A stretch of 64,000 nucleotides of DNA, taken from Thermobifida alba (GTDB lineage: Bacteria; Actinomycetota; Actinomycetes; Streptosporangiales; Streptosporangiaceae). The first letter of the stretch is position 1. The number at the start of each line of letters is the position of its first letter. The DNA is taken from contig NZ_CP051627.1 of NCBI RefSeq assembly GCF_023208015.1, forward strand, positions 2,418,001 to 2,482,000, in the 5' to 3' direction. The notes beneath the pieces were generated by a model. The model was not told the origin of the DNA. It ran no database searches and worked only from the letters and a program-made list of their open reading frames with translations. A program made the position numbers and the translations under genes. Positions 9,121-18,979 of this stretch are shown one piece after another.

Positions 9121-10722
9121 GTGTCCAACCCGCCCTCTTCACCCCGCTCCGCCGCCGCCCCGCCGCCCGACGGGGTGTTCGCGGAACTGCTGCGCGGCGC
9201 TCGGGCGCTCCTGACGGTGCGCCATCCCCTCGACGCCGAACTCACCGTCAGTGAACTCCTCGGCTCCTGGCAGGAGATGCGGACCCGGGACATCGACCCG
9301 GACCGCCTCATCGGCGAGGGCCTGCTCGACTACGCGCGCCGCGCCGCCACCCCGGCCGCCCTGGCCCTGCTCACCGGCGTCTCCTCCGTCGGCGTCACCG
9401 CCCGCCACCGGCTGCTGGCCCGACGGGGGGTCCGCGAACTGACCGCCCGGGGAATCGCCCGCCCCCGCTGGGCCTCCTCCTCCGTCACCGTCCGCCCCGT
9501 CGGAACGTACGTGTCCCGTTCCCTCTTCGGCGACGTGGACGAACTCGTGTGCGTCTACCGCCACGAGACCGACGAGGGCCCGGAAGCGGGCGAACACGCG
9601 CTGGTCGCCGTCATCGACCACAACTCGGGGGGCGTGCTGCGCGACGCGTGGGTCAGCACCAAGGTCGAACGGCTGCTGCGGCACTGCGCCGAGCAGGCCG
9701 ACCGGGACCCCATGACCTCCTTCACCGCGATCTCCCCGGGACGCGCGCGCACCCTGCTGTCCTCGGCGGTCGAGCGGACCGCCCGCCTGGTGGCCGCCAC
9801 CGCCGCCGAGCCGCCCGCGTTCCGCCCCAGCCGCTCCGTGACCGAACTGCTGGGGTTCATCCGGGCGCGGACCCGCGCCCTGCCCCCGGAGCCGCCCGCC
9901 CGGTCGACGCCGTGGCGGCGCGACCGGCGCGCCACCCTCGCCGCGCGCTTCCTCGCCTCCGACGCCGCCGCCGACCTGTCCGACAGCTACGCCGCGGGGC
10001 GCTGCGCCGAGCACATCATCGACTACGGCTGCGACGCCGACTTCGGCCGTCCGCTGCGGGTCAGTCCGCGCAAGGTGGAGGCGTTCCTGCTGGGGTGGCT
10101 GCCGCGCCGGGTGCTGCTGCTGCCCGAGGAGCAGGAGGCCATGCCGCACGTGCTGGCGGCGTGGGTCCGCTGGGCCGGTCCCTTCCAGGGACTCCCCGAG
10201 ATCGCGGTGCACGCCACCATCGACGCGGTGTGGGAGGCCACGGCCGTGTTCACCCGCTCCTACTGGGACCCCTCGTCCACGTTCGGACTGCGGCGCGAGA
10301 CCGTCAACCGGCTGCTGCCCGACGGGGACCTCTCCGCACTGCCCCGCCGGATGTTCGCCTTCCCGCTGGTGACCGAGTTGGACGAGGAGGAGTTCGACCC
10401 GGCGACCCGGGCCGGGCGGCGTGCACTGCTGCGGCTGGACCACTTCGGCTCCTACGACCCGCCGCGGGCTCCCCGGGGACGGCACAGCGCCGTCTCCGAG
10501 GAGCCGAACCGCCCCCTCGACCGGCTGGACGAGGAGGCGCTGGACGCACACGAGCGGCTGGCCGACCGGCTGTGGCGGGGCGATCCGCCCAACCTGTGGC
10601 CCGCGGCGCAACGGCTGCTCGACCGCGGCCTGCCGCGCTCCGCCGTCCTGGACACGCTGCTGGTCGCGTTGAGCGGGGCCGACGACGAGGCGGCGCTCGT
10701 CAAGATCCTGGACGAACTCTAG
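9121..10722 (+). CDS. Conserved actinobacterial protein, function unknown
   Basis: 533 residues, soluble, no signal peptide. I do not recognise a catalytic motif. Notable stretches are HPLDAELTVSELLGSWQE near the N-terminus, the central YAAGRCAEHIIDYGCDADFGRPLRVSP, and LLPEEQEAMPHVLAAWVRWAG; similar long proteins occur next to housekeeping genes in Streptomyces and relatives. The start is GTG 9121, with TACCCT (9109..9114) ending 6 bases before it and no Shine-Dalgarno sequence, suggesting a leaderless transcript. It is convergent with the nucleotidyltransferase gene. Confidence 0.75.
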   Translation: MSNPPSSPRSAAAPPPDGVFAELLRGARALLTVRHPLDAELTVSELLGSWQEMRTRDIDPDRLIGEGLLDYARRAATPAALALLTGVSSVGVTARHRLLARRGVRELTARGIARPRWASSSVTVRPVGTYVSRSLFGDVDELVCVYRHETDEGPEAGEHALVAVIDHNSGGVLRDAWVSTKVERLLRHCAEQADRDPMTSFTAISPGRARTLLSSAVERTARLVAATAAEPPAFRPSRSVTELLGFIRARTRALPPEPPARSTPWRRDRRATLAARFLASDAAADLSDSYAAGRCAEHIIDYGCDADFGRPLRVSPRKVEAFLLGWLPRRVLLLPEEQEAMPHVLAAWVRWAGPFQGLPEIAVHATIDAVWEATAVFTRSYWDPSSTFGLRRETVNRLLPDGDLSALPRRMFAFPLVTELDEEEFDPATRAGRRALLRLDHFGSYDPPRAPRGRHSAVSEEPNRPLDRLDEEALDAHERLADRLWRGDPPNLWPAAQRLLDRGLPRSAVLDTLLVALSGADDEAALVKILDEL

Positions 10723-10768
10723 GCCCGGCAACCGGCCGGGACCGCGCGCCCGCGGCGCCCCGGACCGG

Positions 10769-11491
10769 TCACCCTGCGGCGTCGCCCAGCAGCCCGGGGA
10801 TCTGCTCGCTGGCCTCCTTGACGTCCTTGACGGTGTCGACCCCGCGCCAGAATCCGTTGATCCGGTAGCCGTAGAGCCGCCCCTGCCGGGCCAGGTCCGG
10901 GAAGGTGCTGGACTCGTGGTCGCCCTTGGCCGGCAGCAGGGCGGTGGCCTCCGGTTCGAAGACGTAGACGCCGGCGTTGATCCAGAACGGCAGCAGCGGG
11001 CTCTGCGTGAACCCCTCGATCAGGCCGCTGTCGGTGACGTCCACGATGCCCCAGCTGGTGCGGTACTGGGCCAGCGCCAGGGTGATGAGGCCGCCCCTGG
11101 CACGGTGGTAGGCGGTGAACTCGTCGAGGGGGAACCAGGTCAGCACGTCCCCGTTGAGGGCGAAGTAGGGGGCTTCGGCGTCCTTGAGCCCGGACGCCGC
11201 GAACCGCAGCGCGCCGCCGCGGCCCAGCGGCTCGTCCTCCACCAGGAGGCTGATCGCGGGGTGGTCCCGCCCGGAGAGGTGGTCGCGCAGCACCTCCGCC
11301 TTGTAGCCGCAGGAGACCACCACGTGTTCGACCCCGTGCCGGGCCAGCCATTCCAGCTGGTAGTCGATGATCGGTCGGTCGGCGACCTCGACCATGGCCT
11401 TGGGGCGGGTGTCGGTGTAGGGGCGCAGCCGGGTGGCCTGCCCCCCGGCGAGGATGACGGCCTGTCGGATGGGTTCGCTGGAACGACTCAT
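10769..11491 (-). CDS. Sugar-1-phosphate nucleotidyltransferase
   Basis: 240 residues with the nucleotidyltransferase signature AGGQATRLRPYTDTRPK at residues 15-31, PLGRGGALRFA, and an ALNGDVLTW metal-binding Asp. It matches the short GDP-mannose or glucose-1-phosphate transferases that lack the left-handed beta-helix domain. It activates a sugar phosphate to an NDP-sugar, possibly for glycolipids or wall glycans; which sugar and nucleotide cannot be told. It stands alone between an unknown gene and the AAA ATPase gene. Confidence 0.88.
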   Translation of the reverse strand: MSRSSEPIRQAVILAGGQATRLRPYTDTRPKAMVEVADRPIIDYQLEWLARHGVEHVVVSCGYKAEVLRDHLSGRDHPAISLLVEDEPLGRGGALRFAASGLKDAEAPYFALNGDVLTWFPLDEFTAYHRARGGLITLALAQYRTSWGIVDVTDSGLIEGFTQSPLLPFWINAGVYVFEPEATALLPAKGDHESSTFPDLARQGRLYGYRINGFWRGVDTVKDVKEASEQIPGLLGDAAG

Positions 11492-11568
11492 GAGCGGACC
11501 ATAGCAGGGCCTACCCCCGCTTTCCCGGAGGAATTCCACCCCGCTTCCGCCGGCGTCCGCCGGACCGT

Positions 11569-13974
11569 TCAGCGCTGGGTGATCTCCGCGTAGGCCGCGC
11601 GCAGGTCGGCGCTGGTGATCGTGGTCAGGTCGGCGGTGCCGGCGTTCTCCCCGAGGCTCTCGGCGACCCGCAGGTCGCGGTGGGAGCACGCCTTCTCGAA
11701 CAGCGACCGGGCGAAGCGGCCGTTGCCCAGCTCGTCGATCCACCCCGCCTCGCAGACGTAGCCGAAGACGCGCTCCAGGTCGGCGCGGGCGCCCTCGTCG
11801 AAGGAGTCGCCGGTGCGCGCGGCCGTCCGCTCCGCGATCTCGGTGAGCTCCTGCGGCGTGTAGCTGGGGAAGGCCACCCGCACGTTGAACCGCGAGGACA
11901 GCCCGGCGTTGCTGCCGAGGAAGCGGTCCATGTCCGCCGGGTACCCGGCCAGCACGACCACCAGCCGGTCGCGGTCGTCCTCGGCCCGCTTGAGCAGGGT
12001 CTGCACGGCCTCGGCACCGAACGCGTCGCCGCCGCTGTAGCCGGGGTTGACCAGCGAGTACGCCTCGTCGATGAACAGCACCCCGCCCAGGGCCCGGTCC
12101 ACCAGCTTGTTGGTCTTGATGGCGGTGGCGCCCAGGTGTTCGCCGACCAGGTCGGCGCGGCCCGCCTCGACCACGTCGGCCCGGTTGAGCAGGCCCAGGG
12201 CCGCGAAGACGCGGCCCAGGATGCGGGCGACCGTGGTCTTGCCGGTTCCGGGCGGCCCCACGAAGACGAAGTGCCGCATCGGCGCCTGCGCGCGCAGCCC
12301 CTGCCCCTCGCGCAGCCGGGCGACCCGCAACTGCGCGGCGATGGCGCGGACCTGCTGTTTGACCGGCTCCAGACCGACCATCGCGTCCAGTTCGGCCAGC
12401 GCCTCGGCGAGGTCGGGGGCCGGGGCGAAGCCGGGCAGCCGCTCGGTCAGCGACTCGCAGGCGGCGGCGATGTCGACGGCGCGCACCGTGACCAGCTCCG
12501 CGGCCTCGGGCCGCCTGCCGGAGGAGTCCCGGGTGACCACCCGCACGTCGCGGGCCTCGGCGGCCTTCTCCACCAGGGAGCGGGCGAAGCGGCCGTTGCC
12601 GAGCTCGTCGACGACCCCGTGCCGGACCACCTGGTCCAGCCTGCTGCGCAGCTCCGCGGCGGCGGAGGCGTCCAGGACGTCGCCGCGCTGCTCGAACAGC
12701 GACTCGGCGATGCGGCGCAGTTCGTCGGCGGTGTAGCTGGGGAAGCTGATCCGGGTGGCGAACCGGGAGGCCAGCCCCGGGTTGGAGGCCAGGAAGCGGT
12801 CCATCTCGGCCTCGTATCCGGCGAGGATGACGACCAGCCGGTCGCGGTCGTCCTCGGCCCGCTTGAGCAGGGTCTGCACGGCCTCGGCGCCGAACCGGTC
12901 GGGCTGCCCGTCCCCCTCGTTGACCAGCGAGTACGCCTCGTCGATGAACAGCACCCCGCCCAGGGCCCGGTCCACCAGCTCGTTGGTCTTGATGGCGGTG
13001 GCGCCCAGGTACTCCCCCACCAGGTCGGCGCGCTGGGCCTCCACCACGCGCGCCGTCGGCAGCAGCCCGAAGGAGTGGAAGATCGTGGCCAGGGTGCGCG
13101 CGACGCTGGTCTTGCCGGTACCGGGCGGTCCGGAGAACACCAGGTGGCGCAGCGGCTTGTCGACGCTGTATCCGGCGTCGGCGCGCAGCCGGGCCGCCTC
13201 GATGGCGGCGGCGATCGCACGGACCTGCTGTTTGACCGGCTCCAGGCCGATCATGCCCTCCAGCCGGGCCAGCGCCTCGGTCACCGGAACCGGTTCCTCG
13301 GCGGGAGCCTGCGGCGCGCCCGCGCCGCCTCCCCCGCTGCGGGCACGCGACCGCTGCGCGGCGGAGGGGGCGGGAGCCGCGGCGGGGGCGCGGTCCCCCT
13401 GCCGGTAGCGGCTCAGCTCCCGGGTGAGCCGGCGGGCGGCCACGACCCGCCACAGCAGGGTCGCTCCCGTCGCCAGGACCAGCGCCGCGCCCCCCGCTCC
13501 CGCCGGGACGGCCGGGACGACCATGTGGGCCAGCGCGACGCCGAAGCCGACGATCAGTCCGCCCAGCAGGGCCAGCAGGGTGGTGTGCCACATCGGGAAC
13601 ACGGTGTTGCGGGCGGCGGCGAACGCGACCGGCAGCGGCAGCAGCGGCACCAGCAGCAGGACGGGGTCGCCGTGCAGCGGGATGGACAGCAGCAGGTGGG
13701 CGAGCACGGTCCAGCCCACGCAGACCGCGGCGACGGCCACCGCCGCGGCGGAGTGCATCAGCGCGGCGAACAGCCCGAGCAGTAGGACCGTCCCCGTGAC
13801 GGCCAGCCACACCGGGAACTGCCCGACGAACGCCACGACCGCGGCGGCGGCGACCGCTCCCAGCCCGACGAGCAGCCGGGTGCGCAGCGGGACGCGGCGG
13901 TAGACGGAACGGAGGCGTTCCGTGGAGACCGTCCTGGGTCGCTGTGCGGCTCGGGGTTCGGTCTGGCGCCCCAT
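11569..13974 (-). CDS. Membrane-anchored protein with two CbbX/SpoVK-type AAA+ domains
   Basis: 801 residues from the ATG at 13974, preceded by AAAGGGGCAGCG. Residues about 30-190 hold five or six hydrophobic segments. Two AAA+ domains follow, at about 245-510 and 535-790, each with Walker A GPPGTGKT, Walker B GVLFIDEAYSL, and a NGRFARSL arginine-finger/sensor region. The two domains are clearly duplicates and share long near-identical DNA. CbbX-type ATPases remodel protein complexes; EccA of type VII secretion is a relative, but no other secretion gene is here. The target protein is unknown. Confidence 0.88.
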   Translation of the reverse strand: MGRQTEPRAAQRPRTVSTERLRSVYRRVPLRTRLLVGLGAVAAAAVVAFVGQFPVWLAVTGTVLLLGLFAALMHSAAAVAVAAVCVGWTVLAHLLLSIPLHGDPVLLLVPLLPLPVAFAAARNTVFPMWHTTLLALLGGLIVGFGVALAHMVVPAVPAGAGGAALVLATGATLLWRVVAARRLTRELSRYRQGDRAPAAAPAPSAAQRSRARSGGGGAGAPQAPAEEPVPVTEALARLEGMIGLEPVKQQVRAIAAAIEAARLRADAGYSVDKPLRHLVFSGPPGTGKTSVARTLATIFHSFGLLPTARVVEAQRADLVGEYLGATAIKTNELVDRALGGVLFIDEAYSLVNEGDGQPDRFGAEAVQTLLKRAEDDRDRLVVILAGYEAEMDRFLASNPGLASRFATRISFPSYTADELRRIAESLFEQRGDVLDASAAAELRSRLDQVVRHGVVDELGNGRFARSLVEKAAEARDVRVVTRDSSGRRPEAAELVTVRAVDIAAACESLTERLPGFAPAPDLAEALAELDAMVGLEPVKQQVRAIAAQLRVARLREGQGLRAQAPMRHFVFVGPPGTGKTTVARILGRVFAALGLLNRADVVEAGRADLVGEHLGATAIKTNKLVDRALGGVLFIDEAYSLVNPGYSGGDAFGAEAVQTLLKRAEDDRDRLVVVLAGYPADMDRFLGSNAGLSSRFNVRVAFPSYTPQELTEIAERTAARTGDSFDEGARADLERVFGYVCEAGWIDELGNGRFARSLFEKACSHRDLRVAESLGENAGTADLTTITSADLRAAYAEITQR

Positions 13975-14124
13975 CGCTGCCCCTTTCGCGATATGCCCCT
14001 GTGCGCCCTGCTTCGCGGACACTCGTACCGGGTCGCGTTCCATACTGCCGCTTGCGGCGGGTATTTCGTAGGCGGCGCCGCGCGTGTCGCGGCCCGGCGT
14101 CGTCCGCGCCCGGTGCCGCCGGCC

Positions 14125-14820
14125 TCACTCCAGGAGGCTCAGCTGGCCGTCCTCGGCGGGGGGCCGCGGCACGCGCAGGTGCCGCCAGCGCGGCAGGCGG
14201 TCCAGGTAGGACCAGGACATCCGGTGGTGGGGGGTGGGGCCGTGCTCGGCGAGCGCGGCCCGGTGGGTCGGCGAGGGGTAGCCCGCGCCGGTGGCGAACC
14301 CGTAGCCGGGGTGCTCGGCGTCCAGCTCCGCCATCAGCGTGTCCCGGCGCACCTTGGCGAGCACCGACGCCGCGGCGACGCTGACACAGGTCAGATCGGC
14401 TTTGACCCGGGTGTGGACCGTCCAGGGGGCGCCGAGGTAGTCGTGCCTGCCGTCCAGGATGATCGCGTCGGGGCGTGCGGACAGGGCCTCCAGGGCGCGG
14501 TTGGCCGCCAGGCGCAGCGCCTCGGTCATGCCGAGTGCGTCGATCTCCGCCGGGGTGGCCTGGCCGAACGCGTGGTCGCGGACCCAGGCGCGGACCTGCT
14601 CGGCCATGACGGTGCGGCGCCGGGGGGTGAGCCGCTTGGAGTCGGTGAGCCCCTCGGGGGGCGGTGAGCCGTCGGCGACCGCCGCGCACACCAGGACGGG
14701 TCCGGCCCAGGCGCCCCGCCCCACCTCGTCGACTCCCGCGACCACCCGCGCCCCGGCCGCGGCGAGTCCGCGCTCCAGGTCGTAGGTGGGCGGGGGGATG
14801 GTTGCCGATGCCTTCGCCAT
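14125..14820 (-). CDS. rnhB: Ribonuclease HII
   Basis: 231 residues with [18 protein letters not shown] (two catalytic acids), [10 protein letters not shown], and [13 protein letters not shown] with the later catalytic Asp. It removes ribonucleotides and RNA primers from DNA. The ATG at 14820 has TACCCT ending 7 bases before it and no Shine-Dalgarno, so the message looks leaderless. A neighbouring membrane protein gene diverges from it across 189 bases. Confidence 0.95.
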   Translation of the reverse strand: MAKASATIPPPTYDLERGLAAAGARVVAGVDEVGRGAWAGPVLVCAAVADGSPPPEGLTDSKRLTPRRRTVMAEQVRAWVRDHAFGQATPAEIDALGMTEALRLAANRALEALSARPDAIILDGRHDYLGAPWTVHTRVKADLTCVSVAAASVLAKVRRDTLMAELDAEHPGYGFATGAGYPSPTHRAALAEHGPTPHHRMSWSYLDRLPRWRHLRVPRPPAEDGQLSLLE

Positions 14821-15009
14821 TTGGCCAAGGGTAGCGGGAATCCGCGCTACCGCACGGTATCGCGCCGTGGGGTTCCGAGGTTCCCCTATCCTTGGGAGGG
14901 ATTCGGGCCTCCGCCGCGCGGACCGCCGTCCGGCTGCCGCGCCCGCGGGAGTGTCGGGCCCGCACGTCCGTTTCCAAGCGTCTCTTCGTCCGTTGGGGGC
15001 TGCCTCCTC

Positions 15010-15699
15010 ATGTCCGCCGCCACTCCCGAGCCCACTGGATCCGCACCGCAGGGTGGACAGCCAGGGACCGGGGAGGAATCGGTCGCCAAACTGATCTCCA
15101 TCGCGCCCAAGCCGACCCTCGCGCAGCGGCTCATCTCCTGGGCCTCCCGTCCCCCGGGGACGCTCTACCTGCCTAGTTGCGTCATCGTCGCCCTGGTGCT
15201 GCTGTACGAGGACAGCGTGCCCGGCGGCCACCTGACCAGCTTCGTCCTCGGCCTGGGCGGGGGCGCGTTCCTCGCCACCATGGGCGCGCTGCGTCTGGGC
15301 ATCGCGATGACCGTGGCCCGGCCCATGATCCGCTACTACTGGCTGCGCTGGATCACCCCGCCGCTGGTCGCGCTCGTGACCGTCGTGCTGTCGCTGGCCG
15401 ACGTGCCGTTGCAGGCCCGGGTCGACGCCTCAGCCGTCGACCTGCTGCAACTGCGGAAGACCTCCGACGCCTCCACCGTGCTGCTGCCCGAGGAGCGGTG
15501 GACGGGCTTCTACCCGATCAGCGAGGTCACCGAACGCGAAGGGGTGACGCTGTTCACGGTGGAGGACGCCGGGGTCCTCAAGAAGTCGGGGCTGGCCTAC
15601 AGCCCCGAGGAGCTGCCGACCGACGTGTTCGTGCCCGGCCACGGCAACCTGGTCTACGAGCACATCACGGGCGACTGGTACTCCTGGACCGACTACTGA
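15010..15699 (+). CDS. Membrane protein with extracytoplasmic tail, unknown function
   Basis: 229 residues. A cytoplasmic stretch (1-50) is followed by hydrophobic segments near 55-70, 77-97 and 114-132, then a soluble tail of about 95 residues with [18 protein letters not shown] and [19 protein letters not shown] recognise no family. The start is ATG 15010 after TGCCTCCTC, without a clear ribosome binding site. It faces the SPFH operon across a strong shared terminator; any functional link is unproven. Confidence 0.65.
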   Translation: MSAATPEPTGSAPQGGQPGTGEESVAKLISIAPKPTLAQRLISWASRPPGTLYLPSCVIVALVLLYEDSVPGGHLTSFVLGLGGGAFLATMGALRLGIAMTVARPMIRYYWLRWITPPLVALVTVVLSLADVPLQARVDASAVDLLQLRKTSDASTVLLPEERWTGFYPISEVTEREGVTLFTVEDAGVLKKSGLAYSPEELPTDVFVPGHGNLVYEHITGDWYSWTDY

Positions 15700-15724
15700 C
15701 CGGCCGCGGGCCGAAACGACGCCG

Positions 15725-15756
15725 CAGGGGGGCCGTCCACGTGGACGGCCCCCCTG
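15725..15756. terminator. 32-bp perfect palindrome, bidirectional terminator
   Basis: A perfect palindrome (CAGGGGGGCCGTCCAC and its complement) lies in the 75-base gap between two convergent genes. It forms a 16-bp stem with no loop bases spared and probably ends both transcripts. Confidence 0.75.
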
Positions 15757-15774
15757 TCGGGTGTTGCGGTCGGG

Positions 15775-17157
15775 TCAGGAGCCCTGCTGCTCCCGCAGCC
15801 ACTGCTGGTACTGGGCCACCGAGGCGGGTGCGCCCTCCTGCGCCTGCTGTGCCGTGTCCGCCTCCGCGGTCCGGCCGCCGGAGAGGCCGCCCAGGCCGCG
15901 CGGACGGCGCTGGTCGGTGAGCCCCGGCAGGAGCTGGGCGAGCAGGAGCGTGGACAGCGCCGAGGCGTCCCCCGAGCCGGAGTCGGTGCGCACCACCACC
16001 GGCTTGGGGGCCCGCTCGGCGAGCTTGGCGCCCACGTCCAGGCGGCGGCGGGCCAGCTCGTAGCGGAGCATCGCCCGGTTGTCCCGGTAGGCGGTGGCGA
16101 GCCGCCGCTGGGCGGTGGCCTCGTGGGTGGCGGCCACCAGGTTGGTGCGGCCGCGCGTCTCGATCTCGTAGCGCACGCGCTGCGCCTCGGTCTCCTGCTC
16201 CTCCAGCATCTGCGCCACGTCCTGGCGGGCCCGGTTCAGGGCCGCGTTGACCTCGACGATCTTGGCGTCCCGGGTCTTCTTGGACCGTTCGATGTCCATC
16301 AGGAGCGTGTCGATGCGGCGCTTGCGGGTCAGCTCCCACTCCTGTTCGTAGGCGACCAGCTCCTTGGCGACCCGCTCCCGGGTGGACAGGTGCTGCTGGT
16401 ACTGGTTGGGCAGCTGCACGTCGGGGATGTTGCACCCCATGATCTGCACGCCGTACCGGCTGAGCTGGCGGTTCAGCAGTTCCTGCATGTCCGCCACGTC
16501 GGAGCCGCGCAGGTCGTAGGCGTTCTCGGTCTGCACCCGGCGGCTGCGCTGGCGGATGGCGTCCTGCACCGCGTTGGACAGCACCAGGTCGAAGTTGCTG
16601 GCGCCGATGGTGCGTACGAACGCGACCGCGTTGGTGATGCGGAACTTCAGGAAGAACTCGATCGACTTGAGCGGCACGTTCTCCTTGGTGGGGCAGGCCA
16701 GCACGGGCGCGTTGTAGGGGATCTCGGTGGAGGTGTCGACGACGAAGTCGACCCTGGTCCAGGGGTGCCACAGGTAGTGGCGTCCCGGCCCCAGCTCGGA
16801 GACGATGGCTCCGAACTTGGTGAGCACGCCGGTGGTGCCCTGCTCGATCTCCACGATGGAGGAGCGCCACCACCACAGCAGGGCGAGCGCGATCGAGGCG
16901 ACCCCGAGGAGCAGGGCGGGGATCGCGATGGCGGTCCCGACCAGCCCTCCGGTGGCCAGCACCGCCACGAGCGCCAGCAGGATCAGGTAGAGGCCGACCC
17001 ACACCAGGGTCATCCACTTCAGTCCCCGGCTGTCGCGGGGGATGACGACGGGGACCAGGGAGCCCTGGTCGCCGCCGCGCAGCAGGCGGGCGATGTCGCC
17101 CCAGGAAGCGAGCGACTCCTTGATGGTGGAGTTGCCGCGGCCGGTCGGTTGGCTCAT
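15775..17157 (-). CDS. SPFH / band-7 family membrane protein (second of pair)
   Basis: 460 residues. Two hydrophobic segments (about 48-68 and 72-92) precede a band-7 domain (about 100-270; EIEQGTTGVLTKFGAI, YLWHPWTRVDFVVD). Then comes a long charged coiled coil (about 270-400; YEQEWELTRKRRIDTLLMDIERSKKTRD). SPFH proteins form large membrane-bound oligomers in ordered membrane patches. The start overlaps the upstream stop as TGATG, so translation is coupled and the two proteins probably form a hetero-oligomer. There is no NfeD partner nearby. Confidence 0.85.
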   Translation of the reverse strand: MSQPTGRGNSTIKESLASWGDIARLLRGGDQGSLVPVVIPRDSRGLKWMTLVWVGLYLILLALVAVLATGGLVGTAIAIPALLLGVASIALALLWWWRSSIVEIEQGTTGVLTKFGAIVSELGPGRHYLWHPWTRVDFVVDTSTEIPYNAPVLACPTKENVPLKSIEFFLKFRITNAVAFVRTIGASNFDLVLSNAVQDAIRQRSRRVQTENAYDLRGSDVADMQELLNRQLSRYGVQIMGCNIPDVQLPNQYQQHLSTRERVAKELVAYEQEWELTRKRRIDTLLMDIERSKKTRDAKIVEVNAALNRARQDVAQMLEEQETEAQRVRYEIETRGRTNLVAATHEATAQRRLATAYRDNRAMLRYELARRRLDVGAKLAERAPKPVVVRTDSGSGDASALSTLLLAQLLPGLTDQRRPRGLGGLSGGRTAEADTAQQAQEGAPASVAQYQQWLREQQGS

Positions 17158-18773
17158 CACTGGCCTCCCCACGGGTGGGACTCGGGCTGCTCCGCGCCCG
17201 GCTCGGCGACGGACTGGCGGATCTCCTCGACCCGGTCGGCTCCCGGATCGGAGGCGCCGGGGTCGGGCTGGACGGCCTCGGCGGTGTCCTGTTCGCCCAG
17301 GAGCGCGACGATCTCGGGCTCGCGGGCGGCGATGCGCTCCTCGATCTCGGCGAGGCGCACGCGGATGGCCGCGATGTCCTCCTCGGAGAAGAGCACCTGG
17401 TCGGCGCCGCCGATGAGCTGCTGGGCCACCTGGAGGAAGTCGATGGCGGTCTCCCCGTCCCCGATCTGCACCAGCTGCGGCAGGCTGTCGGCGACCGCCT
17501 CCAGCTTGTCCAGCAGGTCCTGCTGGAAGCGGTAGTTGAGGATCTCGGGGGCTTCGGCCGCGCTGACCGCGCGGATGTCCAGGGCCTGCGCCTCCAGCAG
17601 CGCGGCGTTGGCCTGCGCGGTGCTCTCGGCCTCGACGAACCGCTGGCGGGCCAGGGCGCGGGCGCGGTTGGTCTCGCGTTCCAGGGCGGTGTCCATCTGC
17701 GCCTGGTACTGGGCGATGTCGGCCTGGATCGCGGAGAGGGTCTCGGTGAGGGAGGCGAGCTCCTTGTTGAGGTCGCCCTCGTTCTGCTCCTTGCGCAGCT
17801 GGAGCTGGTACTCGTAGGTGTAGGCCTCCTTGGCCACCCGCACCATCTCGGGGGCGGCCAGGTCCATGCGGTACTCCTGGCTGGACGGCTCGGCGTGGGT
17901 GATGTTGGCGTTGGTCAGCCGCACCGCGGGCAGGAACTGCTGGTTGAGCTGGTCCAGCAGGCGGGCGGTGTTCTCGCCCACCAGGTCGTAGATCTCCGAG
18001 GCCTGCTGCTCGTAGATGAGGCTGCGGGTGGTCTCGCTGATGGCGTTGTTGAGCTTGTCCTGGAATCCCTGCACCGCGCCCAGGGTGAAGACGAACTCGA
18101 CGGGGTCCTCGATGCGGAACTGGAGGAACAGGTCGACCGACGCCTTGACGCCGCTCTTGGTGGGGGCCTCGCGGATGGGGGCGTTGAAGGGGTACTCCCG
18201 GGTCGTGTTGACGATGTAGGAGACCCGCTTCCACGGGTTGAACAGGGTGACCCGGCCGGGGCCGACGATCTGCTCCAGCTTTCCGAACTTGCTGATCAGC
18301 GCCACGCAGCCGTCGGGGACCATGACCATGCCCTGGCGCCACCAGCTGAAGGCGCCGATGGCGACGACCAGCAGCCAGTAGTGCGGGCCGAAGAGGACCA
18401 GGGTGGCGCCCGGGATGGCCAGGGTGACCAGGGAGCCCACCAGGCCCAGCACGACGAGCAGGATCACGGGCAGCATCGCGCTCGCGGTGCGGCCGCGCGG
18501 GATCACCATCGGGCAGATGACGTGGACCGGGCCGTCGGGGCCGGACTCGTACCGGCTCCGGTTGAGTGCCTCACCCGCGTTGGCCAGGGAGGTGGTCTGC
18601 TGTTCGATCCGGGTTCCCACGGAGGCGCCCTGGTCGCGGGCGGCCAGGAAGTCTCCCGGATCGAGTCCGAACTGGTCCGCCGCCTGGTTGACGGCGTCGC
18701 CGAGCGCTTGGCGCGGATCGGCCCCTTGGGCTATCGCGCTCGCGGCCCCGCGCACTGTTTGCGCGAAGGACAT
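17157..18773 (-). CDS. SPFH / band-7 family membrane protein (first of pair)
   Basis: 538 residues with an N-terminal helical region (1-60), two hydrophobic segments (about 97-117 and 122-140), and a band-7 domain from about 145 (MVPDGCVALISKFGKLEQIVGPGRVTLF). A coiled coil of about 130 residues follows (KEAYTYEYQLQLRKEQNEGDLNKELASL), then an acidic tail. It is the paralogue of the following gene, with the same order of parts. AAAGGAG lies before the ATG at 18773. Expected to assemble with its partner into a membrane ring or microdomain; the cargo is unknown. Confidence 0.85.
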   Translation of the reverse strand: MSFAQTVRGAASAIAQGADPRQALGDAVNQAADQFGLDPGDFLAARDQGASVGTRIEQQTTSLANAGEALNRSRYESGPDGPVHVICPMVIPRGRTASAMLPVILLVVLGLVGSLVTLAIPGATLVLFGPHYWLLVVAIGAFSWWRQGMVMVPDGCVALISKFGKLEQIVGPGRVTLFNPWKRVSYIVNTTREYPFNAPIREAPTKSGVKASVDLFLQFRIEDPVEFVFTLGAVQGFQDKLNNAISETTRSLIYEQQASEIYDLVGENTARLLDQLNQQFLPAVRLTNANITHAEPSSQEYRMDLAAPEMVRVAKEAYTYEYQLQLRKEQNEGDLNKELASLTETLSAIQADIAQYQAQMDTALERETNRARALARQRFVEAESTAQANAALLEAQALDIRAVSAAEAPEILNYRFQQDLLDKLEAVADSLPQLVQIGDGETAIDFLQVAQQLIGGADQVLFSEEDIAAIRVRLAEIEERIAAREPEIVALLGEQDTAEAVQPDPGASDPGADRVEEIRQSVAEPGAEQPESHPWGGQ

Positions 18774-18979
18774 GGGCGAGGACTCCTTTCGCTCAGTTGG
18801 GGACGTGCTTTTTCGGACGCGGTCCGCCTCCTCACGGTTCCGCTGTTCTGTCGGTAGGTCTGGAATCCTGCCACGTAGTTGCGGTTGATCGGGGCACGGG
18901 AAAACGACCGTCCGATAACGCCTCTGCTTCCTTCCGGGACGGACGTGGAAACACGCGGTCGCGCCGCCCCGGCCGTCCG

